From assembly GCA_027943335.1 (NCBI GenBank), contig BSBK01007741.1, forward strand, positions 1,342,001 to 1,406,000: a DNA stretch of 64,000 nucleotides, read 5' to 3'. The position numbers were made by a program, and so were the translations under genes. Of the stretch, positions 47,059 to 59,699 are shown in pieces. This DNA comes from Chamaecyparis obtusa. Lineage: Eukaryota; Streptophyta; Pinopsida; Cupressales; Cupressaceae. Numbering within the stretch: position 1 is the stretch's first letter; the number at the start of each line of letters is the position of its first letter. The notes under the pieces are model-generated. The model saw nothing but the letters and a program-made list of their open reading frames with translations. It did no database searches and was not told the DNA's origin.

Positions 47059-49344
47059 ATGGCTCCACGACATCGTCAAGCTCGATCTGGAAGAAGAGGT
47101 AAGTATTTTTACAACCCATGCCTCTTATTTGTATTGAAATTTAAGTTTTGTTAAAATTTGTTTTCTTAGATTTTATGCATGTAATTAAGATTTTAAAATC
47201 CAATTTTTTTAATTACCAGGAATAAATAATCTCCCTCAACCAAACCCTTCATCTCCTAATGAAGAAATGAATGAAGAAAAAAATGAAGAAAATAACCAAG
47301 AAAATGAACCTCAATTGCCTCCACCAATTGAGAAACCTCTTCTTGGAACACAAGAAAATTTGATGAACCAAATTGAAAGAGGGAAAAAAGAATTAGAATC
47401 TTTAATTAAGAGGTTAAAAGATTATATTGGTACAAATTCTGGAAGGGAAATACTTGCAAACTCATTGGAAGAAATCTTGCCCCACGTAAGCTCGGTTAGT
47501 GGGCAAATTAATTTATGGCAGGATAAAAGAGAAGAACAAAAACAATATTATGAAAATAAATTATCTTATGCGGACATAAAAAAGAAAAAAATCACAAAAG
47601 ATGACATTTGCAAACTCTTTTAGAAAATAGGGGACACAAATACTCTTAGAACTACAACAAGGAGGTTCCCAATTCATTGGTGCTTAAATGAAGACATTAA
47701 AAAAAACTTTTGGGAGAGATGGTGGATAGTATTTGATTCGCCTCAATGTAACAATCATGAGGTTCCTATATATTTCTTGAGGAAACTCTATTGCAAGTTT
47801 ATACTCAAGGAGGTGCCAAATTATTTTGACTATCTAGATTCTCAGGGTAGAGGAGGGGGGTCATCATTTGATAGAGCAAGGGCACATCATGACCCTAAAG
47901 CACCTGAGGTTCTTATTGGAAAGCCACAAGTGGATCATGTTACTATTCCTTCCGTTGTGAAGGAACATGTAGAGGCGGACACACTAGGCACAATTAGTGC
48001 TCTAACAGAGAATCTCATTCAGTGTGCCACTCCTTTAGTTGAGGGTGACCATGGTCAATCTTCAAGGGGGCATATTTGTTGATCATGTGGATCCTTGTGC
48101 ACATTTGGTACTGTTGAGAGAGAGGAAGAGGATTCTAGACTGATGACTAATGATTTTCTAAATATGACATTTGGCATTGACACACAGGTAAATATTTATA
48201 AGTTCATTAAATTGCTTTGATCATATTTCATTTATAAAAGAATAACTAATTAATTTAGTATCTATTGATTATGATCAAATTTTAGGGCAAGAGTGTCGGT
48301 GGCAGTGCTAGTGGCAATGATCCTCCTATCCCCTTCTATAGATTGTCGTCAATTCCACATATATGTATCAAATAAAACATTTTATTTAATATATTTGATT
48401 ATTATGTAATTATATAAATAATTGTATCATAACTTATTGTGCATGTGCATTAGATGTTCACTGGTGGACCATCGACGTTCACAACAGACAATGAAGAGCA
48501 TCATGCCACTTTCCTTGAGGTATCTTTATTTGCATGTTAATTTGATTTACTTGATTATATTTAATTAATAAATGAATGAATAACTAAATTACTAGACAAA
48601 TTATGATCAAAATCTAGAGGCACGATGATCACATTCTTTCACTTGGATTTGTGACATCATCATTGAGTCCAAAAGTATATATGTAATAATGCATTATAAT
48701 TAACATGTTAGTAGTAGGTTCTTATATGAATGGTTATCTTATAATTTTCCATGTACTTGTGCACTAGTTGAATGTTGGAGCTTTGACATCGACACCGCAC
48801 ACCGAAGGACGCGGGGGAACCTTCACGGAGGTATCATTTACTCATTAGTAGGGTTGTAAAAAAAAATGTAATCTTGATAACTGCATAATAATTTTTTTGT
48901 TTTATTTTCAATATTGACATCAGAAACTCCTCCTTTTGTTCGTGATACTTTCGATCGTGGAGTAGTTGCAGCAGTAGCTAGTTCTGAAGCACTAACTGAG
49001 GTATGAAAGAGATTAGTTAATTTTAATTTTAATTTTAATAGTTTGTATTAAATTTTATAATGATATTCATGTATGTATTTTAATTATTATTTTGATCATT
49101 ATTGTAGGGAATTATTACTCCAGATCGTCAGCATGCACCTTCGGTGGATGCACACAGTGACTATTTGCTAGCGATAAGCGAATATTCTATTTTATGTCAT
49201 TGTATAATTTAATTTTGATGTATATTAGTTATTGATGCTTAATTTTTTTTTTATCAGCTCGAGCTACAAAAGAGTCTAGACAGGAGGACGAGTGAGCGCA
49301 CTCGGAAGACTACAACATCCACTGCATCTCCATCAATGCAATGA
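47059..49344 (+). pseudogene. RWW/HEVPLYFL family gene, copy B, nearly intact
   Basis: Exon 1 is 47059-47098 (MAPRHRQARSGRR, basic) with donor GTAAGT. Exon 2 is 47220-48187, one frame with two stops (TAG 47621, TGA 48080). Exon 2 holds a Glu/Asn-rich then Pro-rich start, a helical Lys/Glu region, and the conserved domain (about 47660-47850): IHWCLNED, NFWERWWIVFD, NNHEVPIYFLRKL, VPNYFDYL. Then follow small exons such as 48454-48519, 48768-48830 and 49258-49344, most in phase 0 and ending GAG|GTA; at least one acceptor (near 48920) looks damaged. The last exon is basic and Ser/Thr-rich and ends in TGA at 49344. Function unknown. Presence in three copies beside palindromes or a transposase suggests a mobile-element protein. 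Confidence 0.75.
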
Positions 49345-51640
49345 ACGAAGATAGCTCAGGATTTGTTTTCTTCCCCTAGCGGGAAAGGACTAGATTAGGG
49401 ATATAGATTGTATGCCTATATGGCATTAGTGGACATATTTTTTGTATATTGTATAAGTGATACATTGTACATCCGTTTAGCTTTGAGGAAGCCAGTTTAA
49501 CTGTATTGAATATATTCAATGTATGACATTATTGGACATATATATTTGGCTTCATGCCCTATGAATATATATTTTTTATGTTTTAGGTATGCAATTCATG
49601 TGTTTGGTGTATTGATGTATACTAATTTATGTTTATGTGGATGTCTTATGCTTTGTAAATTTCCCATGCCTTATAGTTATGCTTGTCTATTTATTGATGT
49701 ATATTGTTACTGTTACCCTAAGGAGACTAACTTGACAACATTCACTATCACCCTAAGGAGACTAACATTCCTTGTTACTGTAAACTTCAACAACATTTAC
49801 TATCACCCTAAGGAGACTAACTCAACTCGAGGATTCTACAAACAACTTGGAATCCACTCAAGGAATTAACCTCACTCAAGGATCTAGTTGAGTTCTCTGA
49901 CTTTTTAAGTCACTCCCACAACCATACTACTCAAATTCACTTCCTTGTTTCCTTGTTCCAATGCCTTCTAGCATCAACTCTATTGTAGGCTACCTAGTGC
50001 ACCTAGTGCCTCCACCACACCAAAACTCAAACCAGACTTTACACCCTGATCCTAACACCTTAGATCATCTCAAAATGCTATATTTTCCATGTTAAAACTT
50101 CCCATTCAATCCAATCAACTTATCTTTCACCCTTCCTCTTCTATAGCCATTCTAGGCCTACCTAGTAGCCCTTCTAACACTGAAATTAGAAATTTACTCT
50201 TAAAATCCCCAAACAACCTATAAATGTTTTTACATTTTCTAGTACCCTTTTTGGTGTTACTAAATTGATATCAATCTCAGACTTTAAATCTTTGACTGGT
50301 GAAGACTTCCTTCACCCCCTAACCCTTCAACTAGGCTTAATTAGCCTCACCTAACAAAGCAACTCATAGAACCACTCACTTCCAGGATTCCACAAACCCA
50401 AATAGTCTTGATAAAGGATAAAAGACAACCAATTTTCAACTTATTTTTCCCACACTCACCCATCTACACTCCCATTCAATAAACCCTCACTATTTGGGCT
50501 AGAAACCAAGGGTTTTGTAGAAAATACCCTTCCCTGCAACACCCAACCTCAACACCAGTCCAAACACCTTCTAATACATCCCAAAGGACCTTCCCATCCA
50601 TCATCTACCCTCTCCAATCATCGGTCACTTCTAGCCATGACTGGTGCTTACCTTCAACTCCTTTCACTATGATTTCACCAAGCCTATCTCTGTCTCTTCT
50701 CACCTTCTATTCAACTTCCCTGCATTCAAAGAAAGATCTAATACATACAATACATCAATGGAAATCTCTTACCATACCATAGTTAACACAGAGGTTAGAG
50801 TGCCTTACATATTATGGAGGATTCAAACCTTTAACTTGCTGACTGTGCTACAAATGCCAGCCACTATCCTCAATAGGGTGGCTGCAAGAAGTTGGGTCCC
50901 ACTTTTGGCCAAAAAGAGGAAGTGTTTTCTCTATTTTTCAAAATTTTTGTCAATTGATGTCCAAATTTGAAGCACTTAAAGATTGAATCTTGAAAAACTT
51001 CAGCAGTATAAAATTTAGTGCTCGGAATCTAGTTTTCAAATATGTAATTTTTTTCAATACCCACATGGTATAAATTGAATTTTAGTATGCATGTCTAAAA
51101 ATCACTTTTCAAAATGCCTGTTTCAAGCCCACACCTCACGTTTGTACGAACACCCTTTTTGAAGTAAATGAATGTATTTTTGGGAATCCTTTTGGGAAAA
51201 GGTACCTAAAACACTGAAGATTGGTCAGAATATTTTATCTTATTTTTTGTATTGAATATTTTTTTAAATTAATTTTTAATTCACTATAGAGTACATTTTT
51301 GAAACCTCTGGTGTACGGACACCATAATTTGATGATAACTTCACTTTTTTTCAAAAGAATTCTATGTAGTTTGGTCACATATAATTCATTTTTCAAAAAA
51401 CAAAAAATTAAAAAAGTTATTAAAGTTTTAGTTAACCTTGGTATTTCAAGTTTAGGTACCATGCTGGCTTGATAAATATTGTATAAATATTAAAATTCAT
51501 CATATCACTATAAAATTTATATTTTTATAATCTGCACAATAAGAGCTAAAATGAGTTTTCATTTTATCAAAAAATTCATTCGGGAAGTTGTCCTAAAAAT
51601 TATGGCAAGGTAGAAATTTTACTTTGTAATGCCTTAGCCA
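49345..51640. other. Gene-free stretch after copy B
   Basis: No recognised coding sequence. Three direct copies of ACCCTAAGGAGACTAAC at 49715, 49750 and 49805. Plus strand is C-rich and pyrimidine-rich at about 49850-50650. A gapped inverted pair GTACGAACACC (51145) / GGTGTACGG (51311) is present. Confidence 0.5.
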
Positions 51641-51674
51641 TATTTTTGCAGGGTCAAGAATAGGGTCAAGAACA

Positions 51675-51850
51675 GGCTTGGTGGGACCAAGCCTATCCTG
51701 AATCAAAACCCAAGCTAGAAGGTAAGGTTCCCACTCATAGATTTACAAATCGGGTGCTCATTTTTTAAATTCAAAAAACGGGCGCCCGTTTTGTAAATCT
51801 AAAAATGGGCGCCCATTTTTTGAAACTAAAAATAGGTGCCTATTTTTTAA
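51675..51850. repeat. Left subterminal cluster: palindrome plus GGGYGCCCRTTTT words
   Basis: GGCTTGGT (51675-51682) pairs with ACCAAGCC (51686-51693). From 51753 follow four relatives of GGGCGCCCGTTTT (GGGTGCTCATTTT, GGGCGCCCGTTTT, GGGCGCCCATTTT, AGGTGCCTATTTT) spaced 25-35 bases, each separated by A/T-rich sequence. Confidence 0.85.
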
Positions 51851-52032
51851 AGAGTCATTGTAACCAAAAAAACTAGATTGTGGGCTTGATCTAATGATTG
51901 ATGACTTTTCAATCTATTTTCTATCGATTCACAATAGATAAAGAGAATATTTCTGCCAACATTCCTTTTTTTGGTCTTATTTTGGATCTAACATTTAGAA
52001 AAGATTGTTTGAACTCAAATTTTGGTGTAAAA

Positions 52033-55000
52033 ATGGGATCAAACCGATGTAGGAAGAGGTCAACAAAGGTTCTGACACCTGAGGAGATTGCAAAAAATAG
52101 AGAGGAGGCAAAATGACAACGAGAAAGAAGAGAAAGACTTCGAAACTCGAATAATGTTGGAGAATCAAGTTCAACAATTGTTTTAGAAGAGGAGGACAAT
52201 GAAGACACCATAATGGATGCAAAGGTTGAAGAAGAAAAATCAAGTGCATCTTCTAATCCAGTATTTGATACAGGTATGTCTTTGCATCCAATTGTTACAA
52301 CTTATTTTGATAAAGATGTTCATGATTTTCTAGAAGTAGGTTACAATAGAAATGATTTAAATTTTATTCCTGAAAATAGATTAACAAGTTTAATTGCATG
52401 TGAAATTTTAGAAATTAGTAATGTTAATCATAATGATAAAGGAACTGAAAGTCAAACCCCAATTGAAACTGAAAATCAAAACCAATTCAGATTGAAATCA
52501 ATAATGTAAATGTAGACATAGAAACACCGATTGAGAAAGAAACTCATTTGAATGATAATGAAATAAATGAACAATTTTGATTAAAAATTGATGTGCTAGA
52601 CAATCTGTGTGGTTTGGTTTCATCAAGACAGATTAGGACACACGTGAGTAGATTGTTTAGACAATTTTTTTATAATAAGAAATTTGGGTTTCAATGTCAA
52701 TTAATGTTAAAATTAATTAAAATGTCTAAAATGTGAAAAGTGATGAAGAGGTTAGGCATTTATGTGAAACTAAGAAGAAGGATGAGTCTCTAAAACAAGT
52801 TGTATTAACTGTTGCTAGTGCCTTTGACACAGTTGGAAAGAAAAATCATTCTAAATATAGTAATGCAGCACAACGAGCAATAACAACAGCTTTAGTAAAC
52901 AAAACTACTATTGATAAAATAATAATTTCAAACATAAGTGGATATCTTAATATTAATCATAAAACTTTAACAAGAGTTGTAAAGAGAAGAGTTAACTTTG
53001 AAGTGATCTGGCAAACCATTTATGGACCTTCAGTGGTAGACTCCCGAGGTCTGACATGAAACTTACTAGTGAAGTCAAAACTTTGATTGAAAATTTTTGG
53101 CATGATAATACAAGAGTATCTCCTAATGCCAGAGATGTTCTTAAATTAAGAGTTAGTTCAAAAGTTCATGATCCCCATCCAAAACACCTTTTAGATATGA
53201 CTCAAACATAATTGTATAAAAAATTTGTGGATGATAAAGTGTTAACTATTAGTATTAGTCAAAGATCTTTTGAAAAATGTAAACCATGGTATGTAAGGAT
53301 TAACAAAGAAAGAATCACCTATTGTTGCAAAAATCATGTTCAATTTCGTTATCATTATGATATTTTTTGATCTATACATTCTACTCTGCATACTAATGAA
53401 ATGTTGCAAGAATGTGGTATAAATATACCACTTGAAACTGTAAAGGAGTTTATATCAAATTTATTTTGTAACCCACCTAATGAGCAATTTTATCTTTTGA
53501 ATGCATGTGTTTTTGGTGTATGTGATGTATGTGGAAATCTTACATTATTAGATGAATGTTTGCATGAAAATATTTCATTTGATTTTGGACAACAATTAGT
53601 CGATGTACAAAGATTTAAATTGTTGAGTATCCATTGAAGGATGGAAAATTTGGAAAACGGTGAGACCTAATAACTGAAAAAATTAGTGTTAATGCTTTTA
53701 TGAATTAATTCAAGAGTAAGGTCGTACCTAAATATGTGAAACACTCTCACAATTCTAGATGGCTTGATGGACAATTTCGCATATGTAAGAATACATTTCC
53801 AATTGGTAGTATACTGTCAGTGTTGACTTTGCAGAGAACTACATGCTTGCACCACAAGATGATATCCAACCACAATATTATAATTTAGTGCAAGTAACAA
53901 TTTTTGTTCATATTGTCTATATACATGCACTTGATAGTACAGAAGAGGATCGGAAAATATTGAGAGAGAACCATTTCTATATGAGTGATAATAAGTTACA
54001 CTCATCGAAGTTTGTCCAGTATTGCTTTAATACCTTTTATGAAAATTTAAGGGAGAGAGAAATTCATATAATACAACATCTAATATGGTCAAATAATTGC
54101 ACAGGGCAATTCAAGAATGCTAGAATGTTTTATTGGTTGAGTAGGATGCACAAGAAAATAAATATCCAACATATCTGGAGTTTTTTTGAGGCTGGACATG
54201 AGAAGGGAGAACATGATGGTGCCGATGCATGTGTTAAGAGAGCCCTTTGTAGAGAGCAACTCAAATTTGAGAAAAAATCAAAATTTAAAGATGCATGTGC
54301 AATTGTTGAATGGTGTAAAACAAGTTTGTCTACAGGATCAAGTCAAAACTCTACAATTAGACATTTTTTCTGGCTAGTTGAAGAGAAGAATATCCTTTCA
54401 AGATATGATTGTAATACAATCGGTGGATCAGCTAAATGGCATTCATTTAGGAGTTCTAATTCTAACACTTGGACTATATGGACTAGGGAGCTTGCATGTT
54501 TTTGTCAATTTTGTGTTGTAGGTGAATGAGAAGAATGTGAGAATACAGAATGGGTTGAAGAATGGAAACAAAAATCCTTAACACCTAGTGAGAGATAAGA
54601 TGAAGATGTTATAATAAATGAAGACCTAGATCATGCCTTTGCATCAGAAGATTATGATTGTGTTTCAGATCTCATACAACCTAGTAATTTAATACAATTT
54701 ATTGTAAAACTTTAAATTATATATTAGTTACATGTGTATGTCATATAATTTATGATTATATATATTTGAATTATAAACCTTTAAACAAGTTTTATTTACA
54801 GTGCACATGTACTTAATTTTGTTTTGCAGGACATGTGTATGTTGTTGTTGCACCTGAGGATAATGAAGAGCAGATAGAGTATTGGTTTTCTTGATGTGTA
54901 GAACCCAAGAAAAAGTTGATATGTCATCAAGTAGATGATGATAATTTTCAGTATCCAATTGGGCCTATTGTGGTAGTTGGTACATGGCTATGCAAATACC

Positions 55001-55212
55001 TAACAAGAAGGAATGTTTTACCAGCTTTTGAAGACTACCAATCAGAAAAGAAGATTATACACTATTCCCATTTGGTAGTGGCAACAAATATCAAATTGGA
55101 AAGATACAAAGGGAGACCTGCTAATAAAATTTTATGGACACTTTCAATGGAAGAGCATGAGGCAATCATATATGCATTGCAGAAAAGAGATGCTGATGGT
55201 ACATTAGGTTGA
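52033..55212 (+). pseudogene. DDE-type transposase-like gene of a little-described superfamily, decayed
   Basis: Begins MGSNRCRKRSTKVLTPEEIA (basic, ATG 52033) and runs through several frames. Recognisable blocks: LTSEVKTLIENFWHDNTRVS (about 53060); ITYCCKNHVQFRYHYD, a Cys/His cluster (about 53320); NACVFGVCDVCG (about 53500); FRICKNTFPIGSIL directly before VDFAENY (53825-53842); IWSNNCTGQFKNARMFYWL (about 54085); WSFFEAGHEKGEHDG (about 54177) and VKRAL; and a C-terminal PANKILWTLSMEEHEAI. DFAENY, WSDNC and the E of GHGKGEHDG would be the DDE-like residues; here the second Asp is Asn. I recall similar motif orders in uncharacterised animal and plant proteins but no established name. Stops and frameshifts (TGA 52114-52116; one base lost before DFAENY) mark decay. 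Confidence 0.65.
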
Positions 55213-55790
55213 ATCAAATTTATACATGTAAGTTTTTATTCAATTGTCATATTAACTTCAAAATTAAAATTAATTTTAAATAAACTCGAGTACATAAATT
55301 TTAACATTTCAACATGTTTATTTTTATGATGTAGGATGTCGGGAAGAACATAGATGCATTACAGAAAAGAGAGGATGTTGATGGTACATTATGTTGAATC
55401 AAATTTATGTATGTTTTTGTTCAATTGTCATATTAACTTTAAAATTAAAATTAAATTTAAATGAACTCGAGTACACAAATTATAACATTTCAACATGTTT
55501 ATTTTTTTGATGCAGGATGTGAGGAAGAACATAGATCTGCATTGCAGAAAAGAGAGGATGCTAATGGTACATTAGGTTGAATCAAATTTATACATGTAAG
55601 TTTTTGTTCAATTGTCATTTTTGTATATGTTTTCTACATGTCTTCTTTGAAGTTTCATAATTTATAATTTAGAGATATAGATTTGAAATTAAAATTAAAA
55701 TTAACTTTAAATGAACTTTTATAAATTCTAACATTTCAACATGTTTATTTTTATGATGCAAGATGTCTAGAAGAACATAGACATGAACTA
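55178..55790. repeat. About 181-bp tandem repeat spanning an exon-intron junction
   Basis: Units start at about 55178, 55359 and 55540 with TTGCAGAAAAGAGA...GATGGTACATTA, and a degraded fourth ends near 55790. Each unit holds the last coding bases of the transposase-like frame, a GTAAGTTTTT donor-like site, an AT-rich spacer and a TGATG(T/C)AGGATGT acceptor-like site. Confidence 0.88.
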
Positions 55791-56403
55791 TTTATGTAGT
55801 ACAATGCACTCTTGTATTCGTACAATTTTGGGTTTATAATTGTACATCACATGAACTCACTTTTATACATCAAATTTTGTTTTAAATAGTTAAGTTAAAT
55901 TCATAACTTTGTACTCACCTAATTTTGTTGTAAATATTAAACTATGCACATTGGTTAGATTATGTTCACTTAATAGATCTCATTGTTTAATTGTCAATTA
56001 CATGTATTAATAGATGTCATTGTTAGATCTAGATGATTTTTTTTTAATAGTTAATCAAAGTGTTCATATTACTTGTAACACGTATCTAGATATTGTACTT
56101 AGATCAATTACACATGAATTAATAGATCTCATTGTTAGATAGATGTTTTTTTAAGGATAAATTGATAAATTACATAACAAGTCCTGATTAAGATAAATTA
56201 ATAAACATAACGACTCATGATTAAGATAAATAACATAACAAGTCCTGAAATAATTTACATGTATCATAATGTCCATCATATCAACTCATGATATATACAT
56301 ACAATCACAAAACAAAGTCCTACTCTAAAAACAAGTCCAAGTACAATATATGATAACAAGTGGACTAGTATATAATGCAAGTCCTACTCTAACAACAAGT
56401 ACA
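55791..56403. other. AT-rich, gene-free region between the convergent genes
   Basis: Contains repeated TTAATAGAT(C/G)TCATTGTTAGAT words (about 55972-56135) and AACATAACA(A/G)GTCCTGA words (about 56170-56250). No gene. Confidence 0.5.
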
Positions 56404-56590
56404 AATAATATGAACAAGTCCAAACAAGCCCAAATAGTCATCATAAAACAAGTCCAAATAGTCATCAAAAAGAATATGAACAAGTCAAAATAGTCATCAT
56501 AAAACAAGTCCAAATAGTCATCAAAACTAAAATGAACAAGTCCAAATAGTCATCATAAAACAAGTCCAAATAGTCCAAATAGTCATCATA
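56404..56590. repeat. Minisatellite of CAAGTCCAAATAGTCATCA
   Basis: About eight imperfect copies of ACAAGTCCAAATAGTCATCA with short A-rich spacers, just beyond the 3' end of the minus-strand RWW gene. Confidence 0.9.
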
Positions 56591-58529
56591 ATCTAACTCT
56601 ACTCATCTAGCTAATCTACAGTCCTCTTCACTCCACGTGAAGAGGACTACGATGCATCAACATGCTCTGTCTGGTCCTAAGTACCCTCATCTTACTCTAT
56701 CTGGTCTCGAGTACCCTCATCCTCAACTAAATGAAAAGTGGATGAAGCCAAGTCCTGAAAAACATTTAAAGTACAAATTAAAAATTAATTAAATTAATCA
56801 TATAAGATATAGATACACACATGACATTGAAAAAGATCTAGATACACATAGGACATTGAAAAATTACTTAAATTAATCATCACCTTAAAGGATAGTGTCG
56901 ATGGATGCATTTGGCTTAATCCTGTAGCCATGCCAAGACTCATGGTGGTGTCGACCTGAACAACATATATAAAGCATGAATCAAACTTATAGTACATATA
57001 TACATAAATTATAAAGTATATATAACTTGATTATATATAAATATGGAATAAAAACATGTGTACATTACCTGTGTGTGACACGTTGCTAATGTCACCGATG
57101 AGTCAAGACACAAATGTGATTGTGCAACATGAGACAATCCAAAAGCCTAAAATTACAAAAAAATAAGTGTGAATCAAAGTTGTACAAAAATTAGTAAGAT
57201 AAAAATACTTAAAATTAATAAATAAAAAACATACTACAGGTATATGCGACTGAATCTCGGTGATTGGTGGGGCAGAGAATGAAGGACTGCCAATCTCAGT
57301 AGTACATGAGAGACCCTACAAAATCATAAAAATATGTCAAACACATTATTAATTAAAGTTTATTTTGTTTAAAGTTTAAATGTATCAAGATCAAAGTGCA
57401 TACCATGAATGGAGCACCGAGATGTCGAGGTGTCGATGTCATATTATGACGGCTAATGAATGTTGGAGGGTCAACCCTCCTCTGTTCACCAAAAAATCCA
57501 CATGTTATGGCTCATAATTGTATAAATAAGAAATTTAATATTGCACTATATTTAAATTATAATTAAATTTACCTGTGCGAGATGATCATCATCTGCATTG
57601 AGTAAATCAACATATGATGAGATATCATCTCCGACATCACCATGTGCGCCATCATCATCATCGACATATCCACCATGTGCGCCATCACCATGCGCGACAT
57701 CATCATCATCGACATATCCACTATGTGCGCCACTAGCATCATCACCATATCCACCATGGGCAGCATCAGGATTAGACTAGGGACCCCTACATATACCCCC
57801 ACAGCTCATGAAAACATGTGCTATGTTGGGGGTAGTCCTCACTTGGGTCATGTGCTGTAACAAATTGCCTGTAAGGGCACTCAAAGAACCAAGAGATGAC
57901 TGCACTGCTCGATGATGAATAGGTGCAGGAAGTACAGGAGATGGAAGAGGAACAAGGGGCTCATTGTGCACATGATTTCTAGTTTTGTCACTCAATTTGG
58001 CCCCTGTCCTATCCTGTGGCATGCCCCGACCAACCCCCTGAAATGCTTTCATGTCAAAATAATTGGGTTTCTTACCCAATTCAAACTCAGCCCATAATTT
58101 CTTCAAAAAATAAAGTGGGACCTCATGATTAGCATGTGGTGGATGGTCAAATACCATCCACCACCGCTGCCAAAAATGTTGAGCTATGTCGGGGTGTGTA
58201 CACCATCTAATCAAAATATGTGGCTTCTTGCCAAGTATTTTCTCACCTATTGTAGGGCTCACAAAATAGCGTGCCAAATCATTTTTTTGTAATTTTTAAC
58301 TTATTAACCTCTTTATAAGAGAGGCCGTTAGCATAATATATACACATACTCTCCCTCCATGACTCAAAACTATCAATTTCAGTCTAATGTCTGTATGGAA
58401 TCTACTATGCCTTGAATGCTATCTGCAAGGCGTAGTAGCTCGACAGACAGATAGGGATCATTCCTAATAATGTTTATATCTCTCATGATCTCCTCTACAT
58501 TTCTCCTAATATTATCTTGTAGCTCTCTA

Positions 58530-58583
58530 GGTGGAGGTGGAGGTGGAGGGGGAGGGGGAGGGGGAGGTGGAGGAGGTGGTGGC
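58530..58583. repeat. GGA/GGT-rich tract encoding polyproline on the minus strand
   Basis: GGTGGAGGTGGAGGTGGAGG continues with GGGGGA units. It codes for a Pro run in copy C; copy B has only a short PPP at the matching place, so the tract has expanded. Confidence 0.9.
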
Positions 58584-58727
58584 GGTGCATGCTAACCTAT
58601 AAGCTCATTAATGTGAAAACCATCCATATTGTCAATCTGCGTACATATTAAAACATGATAATTTACAATTAACATACTGTAAAATATATTTTACCTTACA
58701 ACTTGAATGACTTAATAATTAAAACTT

Positions 58728-59195
58728 GAGAGAGAGAGAGAGAGATGAAGTACAGTAATTTAATTTTGTATACCTAAATTTACTAGTTTTCTACTTTAGT
58801 ACAGTAATTTACAAAGTAAATTGAAATAAAAAAGAACTACTTCAAAGATAAAATATAATTAAATTTATACAATAATTTTGAAAAAAATATTAAATTATGT
58901 TTTTAAATTAAAAATAACTTGAAACTACAATTTTTAATGACAAAAATCGTAAAAAAAATAAAAAAATAATAGTACATAGAGAGGAGAGAGGAGAGAGATG
59001 ATTTGAACTAAATTTATGTTTTGGTTTTCTAAATTTATATTTTGATTTTCTACGTTTTGGTTTTTTAAAATAATTAAAAACAATAGTACGTAGAGAGGAG
59101 AGAGAAAGAGGAGAGAGGGAGAGAGAGGAGAGAGAGAGAGGAAGAGGAGAGAGAGAAAGAGAGGGAGAGAGAAAGAGGAGAGAGAGAGAGAGTTT
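58728..59195. repeat. (GA)n-rich segments within the copy C intron
   Basis: GAGAGA runs at 58728-58746, about 58979-59000 and 59090-59192, mixed with GGGAGA and GAAAGA. They may be simple-sequence expansions in the long first intron. Confidence 0.85.
58757..58970. repeat. About 210-bp direct repeat, first copy (second at 59329-59545)
   Basis: TTTGTATACCTAAATTTAC... to TTTTTAATGACAAAAATCGT recurs nearly identically at 59329-59545, on either side of the GA-rich block and inside the same inferred intron. Confidence 0.88.
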
Positions 59196-59328
59196 CTAAA
59201 TTTATGTTTTGGTTTTCTAAATTTATATTTTGATTTTCTAAGTTTAGGGTTTCGTAAATTAATTTTGTATCTAGGTTTACATTTTTTTTTATTACCTAGG
59301 GTTTTGGTTTTCTACCTAGGGTTTTGTA

Positions 59329-59545
59329 ATGTAATTTTGTATAACTAAATTTTACCAATTTTTTTACTTTAGTAAGGTAATTTACGAAGTAAATTGAAAT
59401 AAAAAAGAACTACTTTAAAGATAAAATATAATTAAATTTATACAATAATTTTGAAAATAACATTATACTATGTTTTTAAATTAAAAATAACTTGAAACTA
59501 CAATTTTTAATGACAAAAATCATAAAAAAATAATAAAAAAGAATT
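59329..59545. repeat. About 210-bp direct repeat, second copy
   Basis: Partner of 58757-58970; its distal end abuts the exon 1 donor of copy C. Confidence 0.88.
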
Positions 59546-59699
59546 GTACGTACCTGGAACATGAAAAAAATGGCAGATGGGGTCGACAGGGGAAGCTAAA
59601 CCGGGCACCCGAGCTGTAATAAACATGATCCCATTTTTCTTGAAGATGAAAATGACAATAATTCAGTTTAAATATATATATATATATATATATAGATTT

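Larger units (their letters stand above)
56611..59575 (-). pseudogene. RWW/HEVPLYFL family gene, copy C, broken
   Basis: Minus strand. Exon 2 starts after GCAG at 58637 and reads IDNMDGFHINELIG, a stop, then about 17 prolines encoded by the 58530-58583 CCT/CCA tract. A helical region follows, broken near 58280 and 58375. Then comes the conserved domain (about 58060-58230): IRWCTHPDI, HFWQRWWMVFD, NHEVPLYFLKKLW, GKKPNYFD. It ends in an acidic repeat region (AHGGYVDDDD, about three copies) at donor GTAAAT near 57571. Small exons follow to 56611, including two copies of EDEGTRDQIE-like sequence. Exon 1, ending at donor GTACGT (59553), is uncertain because no clear ATG-basic stretch is seen. Same family as copies A and B; unknown function. 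Confidence 0.72.

Noticed and set aside
57598..57860. Plus-strand Ser/Thr- and Ile-rich frames
   Set aside because: Antisense of the Asp-rich exon of copy C.
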